Shown here in pieces: positions 38,447 to 47,249 of a DNA stretch of 64,000 bases. Position numbers and translations under genes: made by a program. The stretch is from the NCBI RefSeq assembly GCF_001189535.1, contig NZ_CP012070.1, positions 1,488,001-1,552,000 of the forward strand, given 5' to 3'. Each line of letters begins with the position of its first letter. Within the stretch, counting starts at the first letter, position 1. The stretch comes from Arsenicicoccus sp. oral taxon 190. Its GTDB lineage: Bacteria > Actinomycetota > Actinomycetes > Actinomycetales > Dermatophilaceae. Below the pieces are notes generated by a model. It was not told where the DNA came from and made no database searches. It saw only the letters and a program-made list of their open reading frames with translations.

Positions 38447-39415
38447 GTGCACCCCCACCCGACCCCCCGCGTCCGACGAGCTCGGACGCTGTCGTTCGCG
38501 CTGGCTCTCGGGCTCGCGGCGCTCCCGGTCGCCGCGGCCGGCGCCGAGGCGATGCCCGCGCCCAAGCCCACCACGACGCGCACCCCGGGCAAGCCCCACC
38601 CCCCGAAGCCGCGCAAGCCTCGACCGCCGGCCCCGAGCCCCACCGCGCCCGAGCCGACGTCGTCACCGTCGCCCTCGCCCTCGCCGTCGCCCTCTCCGAC
38701 ACCGACGTCGAGCCCGTCGCCCACCCGTCCCTCGCCGCCGCCCAGCCCCACCCGTCCGCCGGCCCCGACCACACCGGCCCCGCCGCCGCCGACCACGCCG
38801 GCGCCGCGGCCCACGACCAGCACGCCCCGGCCGCCGGCCCCACCGACGTCGACCCCGCGGGCCTCGACCGCCGCCCCGGTGCCGCCGACCACGGCCCCGG
38901 CGCCGACCGCCCCGGCCGCCCCCGGCACGACGGCGCCCGGCACGACGGCGCCCGGCACGACGGCCCCCGCCGGCAGCCAGCCCGCGGGCACGGGTGCCGC
39001 GCCGGCCCCTGGCACCTCCGCACCCGGCACGCCAGCCCCCGGGAGCACCGCAGCCGGCGCGCAACCGGGAGCCGTCCCGCCGGCGGCCGGAGGCCCGGGC
39101 GCCCCCGCTGCCGGGGCAGCCGCAGCCGCAGCCGCTGCCGGCGCCGGCACCGGCACGGGCACCGGCACCACCCCCGACCAGGCAGGCACCCCGACCGCCC
39201 CCGCCGATGGCACCACCTCCGGCACCAGCTCGTCCGCGCCCACCACGGATGCCGCCGGCGCCGGGTCGAACTCCGTGACCCTGGCCTCCGGCCGCACGGG
39301 CGACGCGGGGGACGACGCCGGTCGGACCGGCGCGTTCTTCGCGGCCCTGTGTGCGCTGGTGTCCGGCGGTGTGCTGGTGCTGCGTCGTCGGTTCGCCCCC
39401 GACCCGCAGGCCTGA
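38447..39415 (+). CDS. Pro-rich surface protein with C-terminal anchor
   Basis: 322 residues from GTG with GGAAGG upstream and a -10-like TATCCT at 38390-38395. Signal peptide (ARTLSFALALGLAALPVAAAGAEA), a ~220-residue Pro/Thr/Ser/Ala stalk including SPSPSPSPSPTP and APGTTAPGTTAPGTTAP, and a C-terminal hydrophobic helix (TGAFFAALCALVSGGVLVL) with RRR. That layout fits a wall-spanning stalk held by its tail. No LPXTG is seen, so a sortase substrate is not supported. The gene next door has the same plan. Function unknown. Confidence 0.75.
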   Translation: MHPHPTPRVRRARTLSFALALGLAALPVAAAGAEAMPAPKPTTTRTPGKPHPPKPRKPRPPAPSPTAPEPTSSPSPSPSPSPSPTPTSSPSPTRPSPPPSPTRPPAPTTPAPPPPTTPAPRPTTSTPRPPAPPTSTPRASTAAPVPPTTAPAPTAPAAPGTTAPGTTAPGTTAPAGSQPAGTGAAPAPGTSAPGTPAPGSTAAGAQPGAVPPAAGGPGAPAAGAAAAAAAAGAGTGTGTGTTPDQAGTPTAPADGTTSGTSSSAPTTDAAGAGSNSVTLASGRTGDAGDDAGRTGAFFAALCALVSGGVLVLRRRFAPDPQA

Positions 39416-39494
39416 GCCCCGCGGTTCTCCCGGCATACGACTCTGACCCCCCGAGCACCGGCAGGACGTCGGTCGTGACCCGAAGGACTCCCGC

Positions 39495-40091
39495 ATGTCA
39501 CTCCTGGGCCCGCGTCGGCAGGCTGCCCGCAGGCGTTCGACGCACCGTGGACGAGGCCCTGGCACCGGGCCGCTGATCCTGCTGACGACGGCGGGGCTCC
39601 TCGCCGTGGGTGCGCTGACCCTGGGCGGGGCGGCCGACCCGGCGGCCCCGGACCGTCCGGCCCCGCGCCGGCTGCTGTCCGCGGACCTCGCCGTGCGCGC
39701 AGCCCCGGCCGCCACCCCAGCCCCAGCCGCCACCCCAGCCGCCACCCCAGCCCCCACCCCGGCCGCCACCCCAGCCCCGGCGCCGTGGGAGCTGCAGCCG
39801 GGGACGTTCGGGCAGCCCGTCCCGACGGGCGCGGCCGCGGGGATCGCCCCGGCGCGCCCGGTCAGCCGGACGCCCTCGCACCCGGGCCGGACGACACCGG
39901 CGGCACCGGCGGCGGTCCGGAGCCCCGCTCGCCCGGCCCCGGCCACCCCCAACGCCGGCCCCCGTCCCGCTGTGGCCGCGGCCCAGTGGCAGGACCCGGG
40001 GGAGAGCGTGGAGCGTATGGCGGTGCTCTTCCTCGCGATGGCGGCGTTCCTGGGCGCCTTCATCGTGTGGCTGCACCGCCGGGACGCCTGA
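39495..40091 (+). CDS. second Pro/Ala-rich membrane-anchored protein
   Basis: 198 residues. Basic N-terminus, hydrophobic segment (GPLILLTTAGLLAVGALTLGG), a stalk with repeated APAATPAPAATPAAT, and a C-terminal helix (MAVLFLAMAAFLGAFIVWL) with HRRD. Architecture mirrors the protein encoded 80 bp upstream, so the two may act together, but sequence outside the low-complexity part is not alike. The stop codon lies inside the terminator hairpin. Unknown role. Confidence 0.65.
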   Translation: MSLLGPRRQAARRRSTHRGRGPGTGPLILLTTAGLLAVGALTLGGAADPAAPDRPAPRRLLSADLAVRAAPAATPAPAATPAATPAPTPAATPAPAPWELQPGTFGQPVPTGAAAGIAPARPVSRTPSHPGRTTPAAPAAVRSPARPAPATPNAGPRPAVAAAQWQDPGESVERMAVLFLAMAAFLGAFIVWLHRRDA

Positions 40092-40116
40092 GCCCCGCCA
40101 CGAGGGGCGGGGCTCA
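40089..40116. terminator. bidirectional terminator overlapping a stop codon
   Basis: TGAGCCCCGCC (40089-40099) pairs perfectly with GGCGGGGCTCA (40106-40116) across a 6-nt loop. The TGA stop of the upstream gene is the first three bases of the stem. Lies between convergent genes. Confidence 0.85.
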
Positions 40117-40184
40117 GGGAAGGTCAGCCGCGGGGAGGTCGGCGACCGGCCGGGCCATCGACCGGAGACGCCGACGACTGCGGG

Positions 40185-41261
40185 TCAGTCGCGGGGCTCG
40201 GCCTCCCGGCGCAGGTCCTGGGCCTCGAGCCGCAGCTCGTCCAGGGTCTTCTCGCGCTTCTTGATGCCCTTGTCGTCGCGCGGGGGCAGGAGCACCTGGT
40301 CCTCGGCGGGCATCCCGGCGGCCAGCTGGCGCGACCGCTCCACCTCGGAGTCGAACTCCGCGCCAAAGAGCAGCGCCAGGTTGGTGATCCACAGCCACAG
40401 CAGGAAGACGATCACACCGGCGATGGAGCCGTAGGTCTTGTTGTAGGACCCGAAGTGGGAGACGTAGAACCCGAAGGTGACCGACGCGAGGATCCACACC
40501 ACGAAGGCCAGCGCCGCACCAGGGCTGAACCACTTGAACTTCGGCTGCTTGACGTTGGGCGTCGCGTAGTAGAGCAGCGCGATGACCAGGATCACGATGA
40601 TCGCGATAACCGGCCACTTGACGATGTTCCACACGGTCACGGCGGTGTCGCCCAGCCCGATGAGGTTGCCGACCCACTCGGCGACCGGGCCGCTGACGAC
40701 CAGCATCACGCCGCCGAGCGCCACGAGCACCAGGGTGATCAGCGTGACGAGCAGCTGGACGGGACGCAGCTTGAGGAAGGGACGCCCCTCGGAGACGTCG
40801 TAGATGCGGTTCATGGCGCGGCCGAAGGCGCCGATGTAGCCGGACGCCGACCACAGCGCGGAGAGCAGACCGATGACCAGCGCGAAGCCGGAGGCCGACG
40901 AGCCCGAGATCTCCTTGATGATCGGCCCGAGGGTGTCCACCGCCTGCGGCGACAGCTGACGCACCGCGTCCAGCATCTTGTCGACGGTGCCGGCGTCCTG
41001 CCCGAAGAGGCCGAGCAGCGAGATCAGCGCCAGGATCGCCGGGAAGAGCGACAGCACGGCGTAGTAGGTCAGCGCGGCCGCCAGGTCGGTGCACTGGTCG
41101 ATGCTGAACTCCTTGGACGCACGCTTGAGGGCGTACTTCCAGTGGGGGCTCGGCAGGTCCGACATCTCGTCGGGCTTGCCGAGACCGTCGGGGTCGTCGT
41201 GGCTGCGAGCGCCCGGCGGCCGGTTCTCGTCAGCGGTGCTCGCCTGGGGGGACGGCGTCAT
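40185..41261 (-). CDS. YihY/BrkB-family membrane protein
   Basis: 358 residues, ATG with AGGAGG upstream. Six hydrophobic helices and the family hallmarks DLAAALTYYAVLSLFPAILAL, GLLSALWSASGYIGAFGRAMNRIYD and GSIAGVIVFLLWLWITNLALLFGAEFD. The ~55-residue C-terminal tail is charged and cytoplasmic. The family is often labelled ribonuclease BN by mistake; the actual role is unclear (membrane transport or envelope integrity). Confidence 0.9.
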   Translation of the reverse strand: MTPSPQASTADENRPPGARSHDDPDGLGKPDEMSDLPSPHWKYALKRASKEFSIDQCTDLAAALTYYAVLSLFPAILALISLLGLFGQDAGTVDKMLDAVRQLSPQAVDTLGPIIKEISGSSASGFALVIGLLSALWSASGYIGAFGRAMNRIYDVSEGRPFLKLRPVQLLVTLITLVLVALGGVMLVVSGPVAEWVGNLIGLGDTAVTVWNIVKWPVIAIIVILVIALLYYATPNVKQPKFKWFSPGAALAFVVWILASVTFGFYVSHFGSYNKTYGSIAGVIVFLLWLWITNLALLFGAEFDSEVERSRQLAAGMPAEDQVLLPPRDDKGIKKREKTLDELRLEAQDLRREAEPRD

Positions 41262-41371
41262 GGGGGGCCTCCTGGTACCGATGCGGGTGACGACTAAGGC
41301 AACCACATGCCCCTGCTGCCGCAGCGGTATTCCGGCCCGCGTGGCCGGTGCGCGCTCCGGTCGGGCTCCCC

Positions 41372-43225
41372 TCAGGGGGTGTGGCCGGGCCATGGCCGCG
41401 GCTGCCCGAGGTAGTAGCCCTGCACCGCGTCGGCCCCGAGGTCGATGACGGCCGCGAGCTGGTCGCGGGTCTCGATGCCTTCGGCGACGGCCCGTATGCC
41501 GAGGGCCCGCGCCACGTCCAGGGAGGAGCGCAGCATCGCGAGGTCGACCTCGCTGGTGAGGCAGCCGCGCACGAGCACGCCGTCGACCTTGAGTACCTGC
41601 AGCGGCAGCTCGCGCAGGTTGCCGTAGCTGGTGGTGCCGGCCCCGAAGTCGTCGAGCGCGAACTCGACGCCGGCGCCGGCGAGGTGCTCCATGCCGGCGC
41701 GCACCGCCTGGGTGGACCCGATGGGGAGGCGCTCGGTGAGCTCGAGGACCAGTCGCGGCCCCTGCCGCGAGCCGGCGACCAGGTCGTGGGCCCAGTCGAC
41801 GAAGACCGGGTCGAGCATGGAGTGGGGGCTGACGTTGCAGGAGACGCGCCGCTCGAGGCAGCCGTCGGAGAGCGTCCGCACGACCCGGGTCAGGACGGCG
41901 CGGTCCAGGGCGCTGACCACGTCATACTGCTCGGCCAGGGCGACGAAGTCGTCGGGCAGGAGCAGCCGGCCCTCCTCGTCGGTGAGCCGGACCAGGACCT
42001 CGGCGTCCATGGGGGACGAGGCGCCGTCGGCGATGCCGACGACCGGCTGGGCGACCAGGGAGAGGCGCCCGGTGAGGACGGCCGCACGGACGGCGTCCAT
42101 GCGCAGCAGGTCGGACCGGTTGTCGCCGGGGTCGCTGGTGCCGGGCTCGTGCAGGACCACGCGCCCGCGGCCGCTGCGCTTGGCCTGCTGGGCGGCGGAC
42201 TCCGCCCGGGACACGATCTCCTCGATGCCGTGGCCGTGCCCGGTGATCGCGTAGACCCCGGCCGAGAAGCCGGTGGCGACGTCGCGGCCGCCCACCTGCA
42301 AGGGGTGGCTGGCCAGGTCGGCGGACACAGTCTCCAGGACGTCGCGCAGCTCGTCGGCGGGGCCCTCGTTGAGCGCCGCGAACTCGTCGCCCCCGAACCG
42401 GTAGACGGTGATCGGGTGGTCCTCGCCCATCGCGCGCAGCCGGTCGGCGACCCCCCGCAGCACACCGTCGCCGAGCCCGTGACCCAGCCGGTCGTTGGTC
42501 ATCTTGAGGTGGTCCAGGTCGATGAGCGCGAACGACCGCTCGCCCTGCTCGGCGTCGCGCGCCTCGCCGATGGCCTGGAACGCCGCGGCGCGGTTGGGCA
42601 GCCGGGTCAGCGGGTCGGTCCGCTCGAGCACGCGGGCGCGCGACCGCAGCGCCGTGACCTGGTCGCGCAGCAGCTGCCGGTCGTCGGGGTGGCGCGGGGC
42701 GCTGAACCGGTCGGCCCGGCTGGAGAGCACGGCGGCCGCCACGACGCTCAGGTGCGTGAGCCGGTCCGGTATGCCGCCCCGCGTGGTCACCAGCAGCAGC
42801 CCGACGGTGGCGGGGCCGCTGGTCACCGGGACGAGCAGCTGCTGGCGGTAGCCGGCGTCGGCAAGCGGCCGCAGGCGCGGGGTGCCGGTGCTCGGGAGGT
42901 CGGTGATCAGGTGGCGGCCCTGCTCGCGCACCCGCTCGAGGCAGCCGAGGGTGGGGTGGACGCAGACCTCGGGCTCGCCGGGCAGCAGGCCCCGCAGGAC
43001 GTGGACCTCGAGGTGGGCGTCGTCCTCGGCGGGCAGTCCCACCTCGAGCCGGGCGTCGCCGAGGAGCGGGACCAGCCGGGCTCGCAGCAGCGTGACCAGC
43101 TCGGCGCGGGTGCCGGGCACCAGGAGCTCGTCGGACAGCATGGCGAGCGACGTCAGCGGGGAGCGGCCGTCAGCCATCGCGGCGCCGTCGCCGGCGCGCG
43201 GGCTGGTCACCTCGTTCCCCACCAT
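41372..43225 (-). CDS. GAF-GGDEF-EAL c-di-GMP turnover protein
   Basis: 617 residues. An N-terminal GAF-like region (~20-180), a GGDEF domain (DPLTRLPNRAAAF, YRFGGDEF) and an EAL domain with its catalytic set: DAEVLVRL in place of EAL-LR, NVSPHS, LELTE, DDFGAG, KVDG, AEGIET and QGYYLG. Both domains look active, so the net direction cannot be told; no RxxD site is obvious. Soluble. A GTG three bases upstream of the chosen ATG is an alternative start. Shares an upstream region with tmk. Confidence 0.92.
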   Translation of the reverse strand: MVGNEVTSPRAGDGAAMADGRSPLTSLAMLSDELLVPGTRAELVTLLRARLVPLLGDARLEVGLPAEDDAHLEVHVLRGLLPGEPEVCVHPTLGCLERVREQGRHLITDLPSTGTPRLRPLADAGYRQQLLVPVTSGPATVGLLLVTTRGGIPDRLTHLSVVAAAVLSSRADRFSAPRHPDDRQLLRDQVTALRSRARVLERTDPLTRLPNRAAAFQAIGEARDAEQGERSFALIDLDHLKMTNDRLGHGLGDGVLRGVADRLRAMGEDHPITVYRFGGDEFAALNEGPADELRDVLETVSADLASHPLQVGGRDVATGFSAGVYAITGHGHGIEEIVSRAESAAQQAKRSGRGRVVLHEPGTSDPGDNRSDLLRMDAVRAAVLTGRLSLVAQPVVGIADGASSPMDAEVLVRLTDEEGRLLLPDDFVALAEQYDVVSALDRAVLTRVVRTLSDGCLERRVSCNVSPHSMLDPVFVDWAHDLVAGSRQGPRLVLELTERLPIGSTQAVRAGMEHLAGAGVEFALDDFGAGTTSYGNLRELPLQVLKVDGVLVRGCLTSEVDLAMLRSSLDVARALGIRAVAEGIETRDQLAAVIDLGADAVQGYYLGQPRPWPGHTP

Positions 43226-43363
43226 CACCCTTCCAGGGTAGGGCGCCCGCAGCACCGGGACCGCCTCGTGCTGGGGAACCCTGCGCAGGTGCAGCAGAGC
43301 GTGGCGGGATGCCGGGAAACCGTCACGCAGGGTAAGGCGCGAGGGTCTGTCACGGGTCTGCCC

Positions 43364-43369
43364 TAGGCT
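43364..43369 (+). promoter_or_regulatory. -10 element TAGGCT, leaderless tmk start
   Basis: TAGGCT, exactly 7 nt, then the GTG at 43377. No ribosome binding site. Confidence 0.55.
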
Positions 43370-43376
43370 CGGTGCC

Positions 43377-44015
43377 GTGACGACGGACGAGCGGCGTGGG
43401 GCCGACCAGCGTGGGGTCTTCGTCGCCCTCGAGGGGGGCGACGGGGCCGGCAAGACGACGCAGGCGCGACTGCTGCAGACGTGGCTCGGCGAGCTCGGCC
43501 GGACCGTCCTGCTGACCCGGGAGCCAGGGGGCTCGGCGCTCGGGGTCGAGATCCGGCGGCTGCTGCTCCACGGGGAGCACGTGTCGCCGCGGGCCGAGGC
43601 GCTGCTCTTCGCCGCCGACCGGGCGCACCACGTGGCGTCCGTGGTCCGGCCGGCCCTGGAGCGGGGGGAGGTGGTGGTCACCGACCGCTACCTCGACTCG
43701 TCGGTGGCCTACCAGGGCGCCGGGCGGGACCTGGCGGGTGAGGACGTCCGTGGGCTGTCGCTGTGGGCGGTCGACGGGTTGCTGCCCGACCTGACCGTGC
43801 TGCTCGACGTGCCGCCCGGCACCGGCCGCAGCCGACGCGGCGACGAGCACGACCGGCTGGAGTCCGAGCCCGATGCCTTCCACGAGCGCGTGCGGGGCGG
43901 GTTCCTCGCGCTGGCGGCGGCCGAGCCCGAGCGCTACCTGGTCGTCGACGCCACGCAGGAGCCCCAGCTCATCCACCGGCAGGTGCGCGAGCGGCTCACC
44001 GAGGTGCTGCGGTGA
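43377..44015 (+). CDS. tmk: thymidylate kinase
   Basis: 212 residues. P-loop LEGGDGAGKTTQ, then the TREPGGS (DRH-adjacent) motif, ADRAHHV, DRYLDSSVAYQG and a short LID region (TGRSRRGDEHDRLE). It phosphorylates dTMP to dTDP. Starts with GTG, apparently leaderless, and overlaps holB by four bases; the tmk-holB pair is conserved in actinobacteria. Confidence 0.96.
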   Translation: MTTDERRGADQRGVFVALEGGDGAGKTTQARLLQTWLGELGRTVLLTREPGGSALGVEIRRLLLHGEHVSPRAEALLFAADRAHHVASVVRPALERGEVVVTDRYLDSSVAYQGAGRDLAGEDVRGLSLWAVDGLLPDLTVLLDVPPGTGRSRRGDEHDRLESEPDAFHERVRGGFLALAAAEPERYLVVDATQEPQLIHRQVRERLTEVLR

Positions 44016-45163
44016 GCGCCGCGCCGCCCGTCTGGGACCAGGTCGTCGGGCAGGACCCGACGGTCGCGGCCCTGACGGCGGCCGTGGCCGACCCCGCGGC
44101 CATGACCCACGCCTGGCTCCTCACGGGGCCGCCCGGGTCGGGCCGGTCGGTGGCAGCGCGCTGCTTCGCCGCCGCGCTGCAGTGCCCCCAGGGCGGCTGC
44201 GGCGAGTGCCGCGAGTGCCGGACCGCCCTGGACGGCACCCACGCCGACGTCGAGGTGGTCGCGACGCCGGGGTTGTCCATCGGCGTCGACCACGCCCGCG
44301 AGCTGGTGCACGCCGGCTCGGTGCGCCCCTCGGTGGGGCGCTTCCGGGTCATCGTCATCGAGGACGCCGACCGGCTCACCGAGCAGGCCGCCAACGCCCT
44401 GCTCAAGGTCGTGGAGGAGCCCGTCTCCCGCACCGTGTGGCTGCTGTGCGCGCCCTCGCTCGACGACGTCATCGTCACCATCCGGTCGCGGTCGCGGCAC
44501 GTGCGGCTGCGCACCCCACCGGTCGACGCCGTGGCCGACCTGCTGGTCCGCCGCGACGGGATCGACCCGGCGATGGCGGCCTACGCGGCGCGGGCGGCCC
44601 AGAGCCACATCGGCATCGCCAAGCGGCTCGCCACCGACGCCGCCGCCCGCGAGCGGCGGCACGCCGTGGTGTCCCTCGCGGCCAAGATCCGGGGGGTGGG
44701 CGACGCGATCGACGCCGCCTCCGACCTGGCCTCCATCGCCGACGAGGAGTCCGGCGCGACCACCGCCGAGCGGGACGCGGCCGAGCGACGCCGGCTGCTG
44801 GAGCGCATGGGCGCCGACACGGCCGCCCGCACCCAGCCCCCCCACGTGCGGTCCGCCCTGGCCGCCCTCGAGCGGGAGCAGAAGCAGCGCGCCACCCGGC
44901 ACGCCCGCGACATCATCGACCGGTCGCTCGTGGACCTCGTGAGCGTCTACCGCGACGCCCTCGTGCAGCGCCTCGGCACCCCCGTGCCCGTCGTCAACGT
45001 CGACGTCGGCCCGGTCGTCACGCAGGTGGCGCAGGCCTTCACGAGCGAGCAGCTGCTGCACGCGATCGACGCCGTCGGCACCGCGCGGGAGCGCATCGAC
45101 CGCAACGTCGCGCCGCTGCTCGCGCTGGAGGCGATGTGCCTGTCGCTGAGACTGCCACGCTGA
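44012..45163 (+). CDS. holB: DNA polymerase III delta' subunit
   Basis: 383 residues from GTG overlapping tmk. AAA+ clamp-loader fold: WDQVVGQDPTVAALTAAV, GPPGSGRS in place of Walker A (Arg for Lys, common in delta'), a four-Cys zinc module CPQGGCGECRECR, sensor region VIVIEDADRLTEQAANALLKVVEEP and the SRC-like IRSRSRH. It holds the clamp-loader complex together rather than hydrolysing ATP. Confidence 0.93.
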   Translation: MSAAPPVWDQVVGQDPTVAALTAAVADPAAMTHAWLLTGPPGSGRSVAARCFAAALQCPQGGCGECRECRTALDGTHADVEVVATPGLSIGVDHARELVHAGSVRPSVGRFRVIVIEDADRLTEQAANALLKVVEEPVSRTVWLLCAPSLDDVIVTIRSRSRHVRLRTPPVDAVADLLVRRDGIDPAMAAYAARAAQSHIGIAKRLATDAAARERRHAVVSLAAKIRGVGDAIDAASDLASIADEESGATTAERDAAERRRLLERMGADTAARTQPPHVRSALAALEREQKQRATRHARDIIDRSLVDLVSVYRDALVQRLGTPVPVVNVDVGPVVTQVAQAFTSEQLLHAIDAVGTARERIDRNVAPLLALEAMCLSLRLPR

Positions 45164-45269
45164 GTTTTCCGTGGATCCCAGGGTCGACGGTTACCGTGGG
45201 GAGTCGGGTTGCGGCGAGGGGCCGGCGACCCGACATACGTGCTGCTGTCCCCGGCCGAAAGGTGCTCGC

Positions 45270-46868
45270 ATGAGCTCGTCGCCTCGCTCCCGCGCCGCGC
45301 GCGCCCTCAGCCTGCTCGCGGGCACGTCCTTGCTCGCCGCCGGCTGCACGGTCCCGGGCGGGGTCGGAGGCGGGTCGTCCGAGCCGGGCTCCGGCTCGTC
45401 CCAGGGCAGCTCGTCCGGCGGCCACGACTCCGGCGGCTCGGCCAGCCCCGCCACCTCCATGCCGACCCACGCCCCCGACCTGGCGAAGTACTACACGCAG
45501 AAGGTCAGCTGGGAGCGGTGCGGCCGGTTCCAGTGCGCGGAGCTGATGGTGCCGGTCGACTACGACAAGCCGGAGGGCGCCACCATCAAGCTCGCGCTCA
45601 AGCGGCAGCGCTCCACCTCCGGCCAGCGGGCCGGGTCGCTGGTGCTCAACCCCGGCGGGCCGGGCGCGTCGGGCGTCGACATGGTCGACTGGTTCGCCCC
45701 GGCGCTGGCGGGCAACGTGCAGCGCCGCTTCGACGTGGTCGGCTTCGACCCGCGCGGCGTGGCCCGGTCCAGCCCCGTGACCTGCCTGGACGACAAGCAG
45801 ATGGACAACTACCTCGGGGGCGACCCCACCCCCGACGACGCCGCGGAGCGCGACAAGGTCATGGCGGCCAACAAGACCTTCGCCGACGCCTGCCTCGCCA
45901 AGACCGGTGACCTGCTGCGGCACGTCTCCACGGTCGAGGCCGCCAAGGACATGGACGTGCTGCGCGGCGTCCTCGGCGACGCCAAGCTCAACTACTTCGG
46001 GGCGTCCTACGGCACCTTCCTCGGGGCGACGTATGCCGACCTCTTCCCCACCCACGTCGGCCAGATGGTGCTCGACGGCGTCATCGACCCGGCCCAGGAC
46101 GGCAAGCAGTCCGCGCTGGGGCAGGCGACCGGGTTCGAGCGGGCCACCCGCGCCTACGCCCAGCACTGCGTCGACACCGGCAGCTGCCCGATCGGCTCCA
46201 CCGTCGACGAGGCGATGACTGGGCTGTCGGACCTGCTCAAGCAGATCGACGCCAACCCGCTCCCCGCCCCCGGCGTGGGCACCGGCACGCTGACCGAGGG
46301 CTGGGCCTCCCTCGGCGTGGCGATGCCGATGTACAGCGACCAGCTGTGGTCCGACCTGGACCAGGCGCTGCGGTCGGCCAAGAAGGGCGACGGCTCCGGC
46401 CTCATGCGCCTCGCCATGCAGTACGCCGACCGCCAGGACGACGGCAGCTACAAGGGCAACATGCTGCAGGCCATCAACGCCGTCAACTGCCTGGACCGCC
46501 CCGTCGCCGGCGACGCCGACCGGTATGCCGCCGACGAGAAGGACTTCACCAAGGTCGCTCCCGTGTGGGGCCGCTTCATGGCGTGGGGCGACGCAGTGTG
46601 CGGCGTCTGGCCGGTCAAGGCCACGGGCGTCGCCAAGCCCGTGAAGGCCCCCGGGTCCGGGCCGATCCTCGTGCTCGGCACCACGCGGGACCCGGCGACG
46701 CCATACGAGAACTCCGTCGCGCTCGCCAAGGAGCTCGAGCACGGCGTGCTGCTCACCCGCGACGGCGACGGCCACACCGCCTACCAGCAGGGCAACAACT
46801 GCGTGGACCGCGCCGTCGACGACTACCTGGTCAAGGGCAAGGTGCCGACCAGCGGCGCCAAGTGCTGA
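45270..46868 (+). CDS. secreted alpha/beta-hydrolase, tripeptidyl aminopeptidase type
   Basis: 532 residues. Lipoprotein signal ending LLAAGC, a Gly/Ser linker, then an alpha/beta-hydrolase: oxyanion-hole NPGGPGASG, nucleophile in FGASYGTFLG, Asp in TTRDPATPY and His in DGDGHTAYQ, with the C-terminal TAP-like domain (VNCLDRPV, CGVWPV). This is the SlpD/SlpE/Tap family of S33 peptidases that trim N-terminal di- or tripeptides outside the cell. Ends in a conserved Cys (GAKC). Promoter probably near TACCGT at 45192. Confidence 0.9.
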   Translation: MSSSPRSRAARALSLLAGTSLLAAGCTVPGGVGGGSSEPGSGSSQGSSSGGHDSGGSASPATSMPTHAPDLAKYYTQKVSWERCGRFQCAELMVPVDYDKPEGATIKLALKRQRSTSGQRAGSLVLNPGGPGASGVDMVDWFAPALAGNVQRRFDVVGFDPRGVARSSPVTCLDDKQMDNYLGGDPTPDDAAERDKVMAANKTFADACLAKTGDLLRHVSTVEAAKDMDVLRGVLGDAKLNYFGASYGTFLGATYADLFPTHVGQMVLDGVIDPAQDGKQSALGQATGFERATRAYAQHCVDTGSCPIGSTVDEAMTGLSDLLKQIDANPLPAPGVGTGTLTEGWASLGVAMPMYSDQLWSDLDQALRSAKKGDGSGLMRLAMQYADRQDDGSYKGNMLQAINAVNCLDRPVAGDADRYAADEKDFTKVAPVWGRFMAWGDAVCGVWPVKATGVAKPVKAPGSGPILVLGTTRDPATPYENSVALAKELEHGVLLTRDGDGHTAYQQGNNCVDRAVDDYLVKGKVPTSGAKC

Positions 46869-46894
46869 GCGCCCGGTCCGGGGGCGGCAGGGAT

Positions 46895-46925
46895 TTGGCG
46901 GGCGCTGCGGCCGTCCCTGTATAGT
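46895..46925 (+). promoter_or_regulatory. tRNA-Thr promoter
   Basis: TTGGCG (46895-46900), 19 nt, TATAGT (46920-46925), 28 nt before the tRNA. The -10 is the most canonical near this end of the region. Confidence 0.6.
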
Positions 46926-46953
46926 GGTCAGCCGGTCGTCCCTGACGGCCCAT

Positions 46954-47027
46954 GCCGCTTTAGCTCAGTCGGCCAGAGCGATTCACTCGTAATGAATAGG
47001 TCGTCGGTTCGATTCCGACAAGCGGCT
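46954..47027 (+). tRNA. tRNA-Thr (anticodon CGT)
   Basis: 74 nt cloverleaf. Acceptor GCCGCTT/AAGCGGC is perfect, with discriminator T at 47027 and no encoded CCA. D arm GCTC/GAGC, anticodon stem ATTCA/TGAAT around CTCGTAA with CGT at 46988-46990, T arm GTCGG/CCGAC with TTCGATT. It reads ACG codons. A terminator follows 6 nt later. Confidence 0.97.
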
Positions 47028-47032
47028 CAGAC

Positions 47033-47060
47033 AAGGCCCTCCGGTTCGCCGGGGGCCTTT
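47033..47060 (+). terminator. tRNA-Thr terminator
   Basis: AAGGCCC, one bulged T, CCGG, TTCG loop, CCGG, GGGCCTT and a final TTT: an 11-bp stem with a UUCG tetraloop and a short T-tract. Confidence 0.88.
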
Positions 47061-47082
47061 CTGCTGCGCCGGGCACCCCTAG

Positions 47083-47179
47083 GCGACCACAACCTGTCCC
47101 GGGGGTGTGGTTGTGGTCGGTATGGCGCCCCCTGGCGACCGCACCGTGTCCCGGGGGTGTGGTTGTGGTCGATCCGGCG
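47083..47179. repeat. palindromic repeat array, second locus, two 45-bp units
   Basis: Units at 47083-47127 and 47135-47179, again 52 bp apart with a 7-bp spacer. The first is the same consensus as units 2 and 4 of the array at 38158-38306; the second has a mismatched left arm (CGACCGCACC) and ends GATCCGGCG in place of GTATGGCG. It lies after the tRNA-Thr terminator and before the promoter of a GGDEF gene. Confidence 0.9.
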
Positions 47180-47236
47180 CCCCAAACCACCGCCTCCCCG
47201 TGCCGCGAGCCCGCCCCGCAAACACGCTGCGCCACC

Positions 47237-47242
47237 TACCAT
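47237..47242 (+). promoter_or_regulatory. -10 element TACCAT, leaderless GGDEF gene
   Basis: TACCAT is exactly 7 nt before the ATG at 47250. It overlaps an earlier in-frame ATG (47241), which argues that 47250 is the real start. Confidence 0.5.
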
Positions 47243-47249
47243 GGACGCT

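Noticed and set aside
39290..39415. Sortase signal (LPXTG/LAXTG) at the end of the Pro-rich protein
   Set aside because: LASGRTG is near the site but does not match either motif; only the hydrophobic helix and RRR are supported.
37227..39458. Long minus-strand frames across the palindromic array and Pro-rich gene
   Set aside because: They are created by the repeats and by the complement of Pro/Thr/Ala codons. No binding site or domain is visible.
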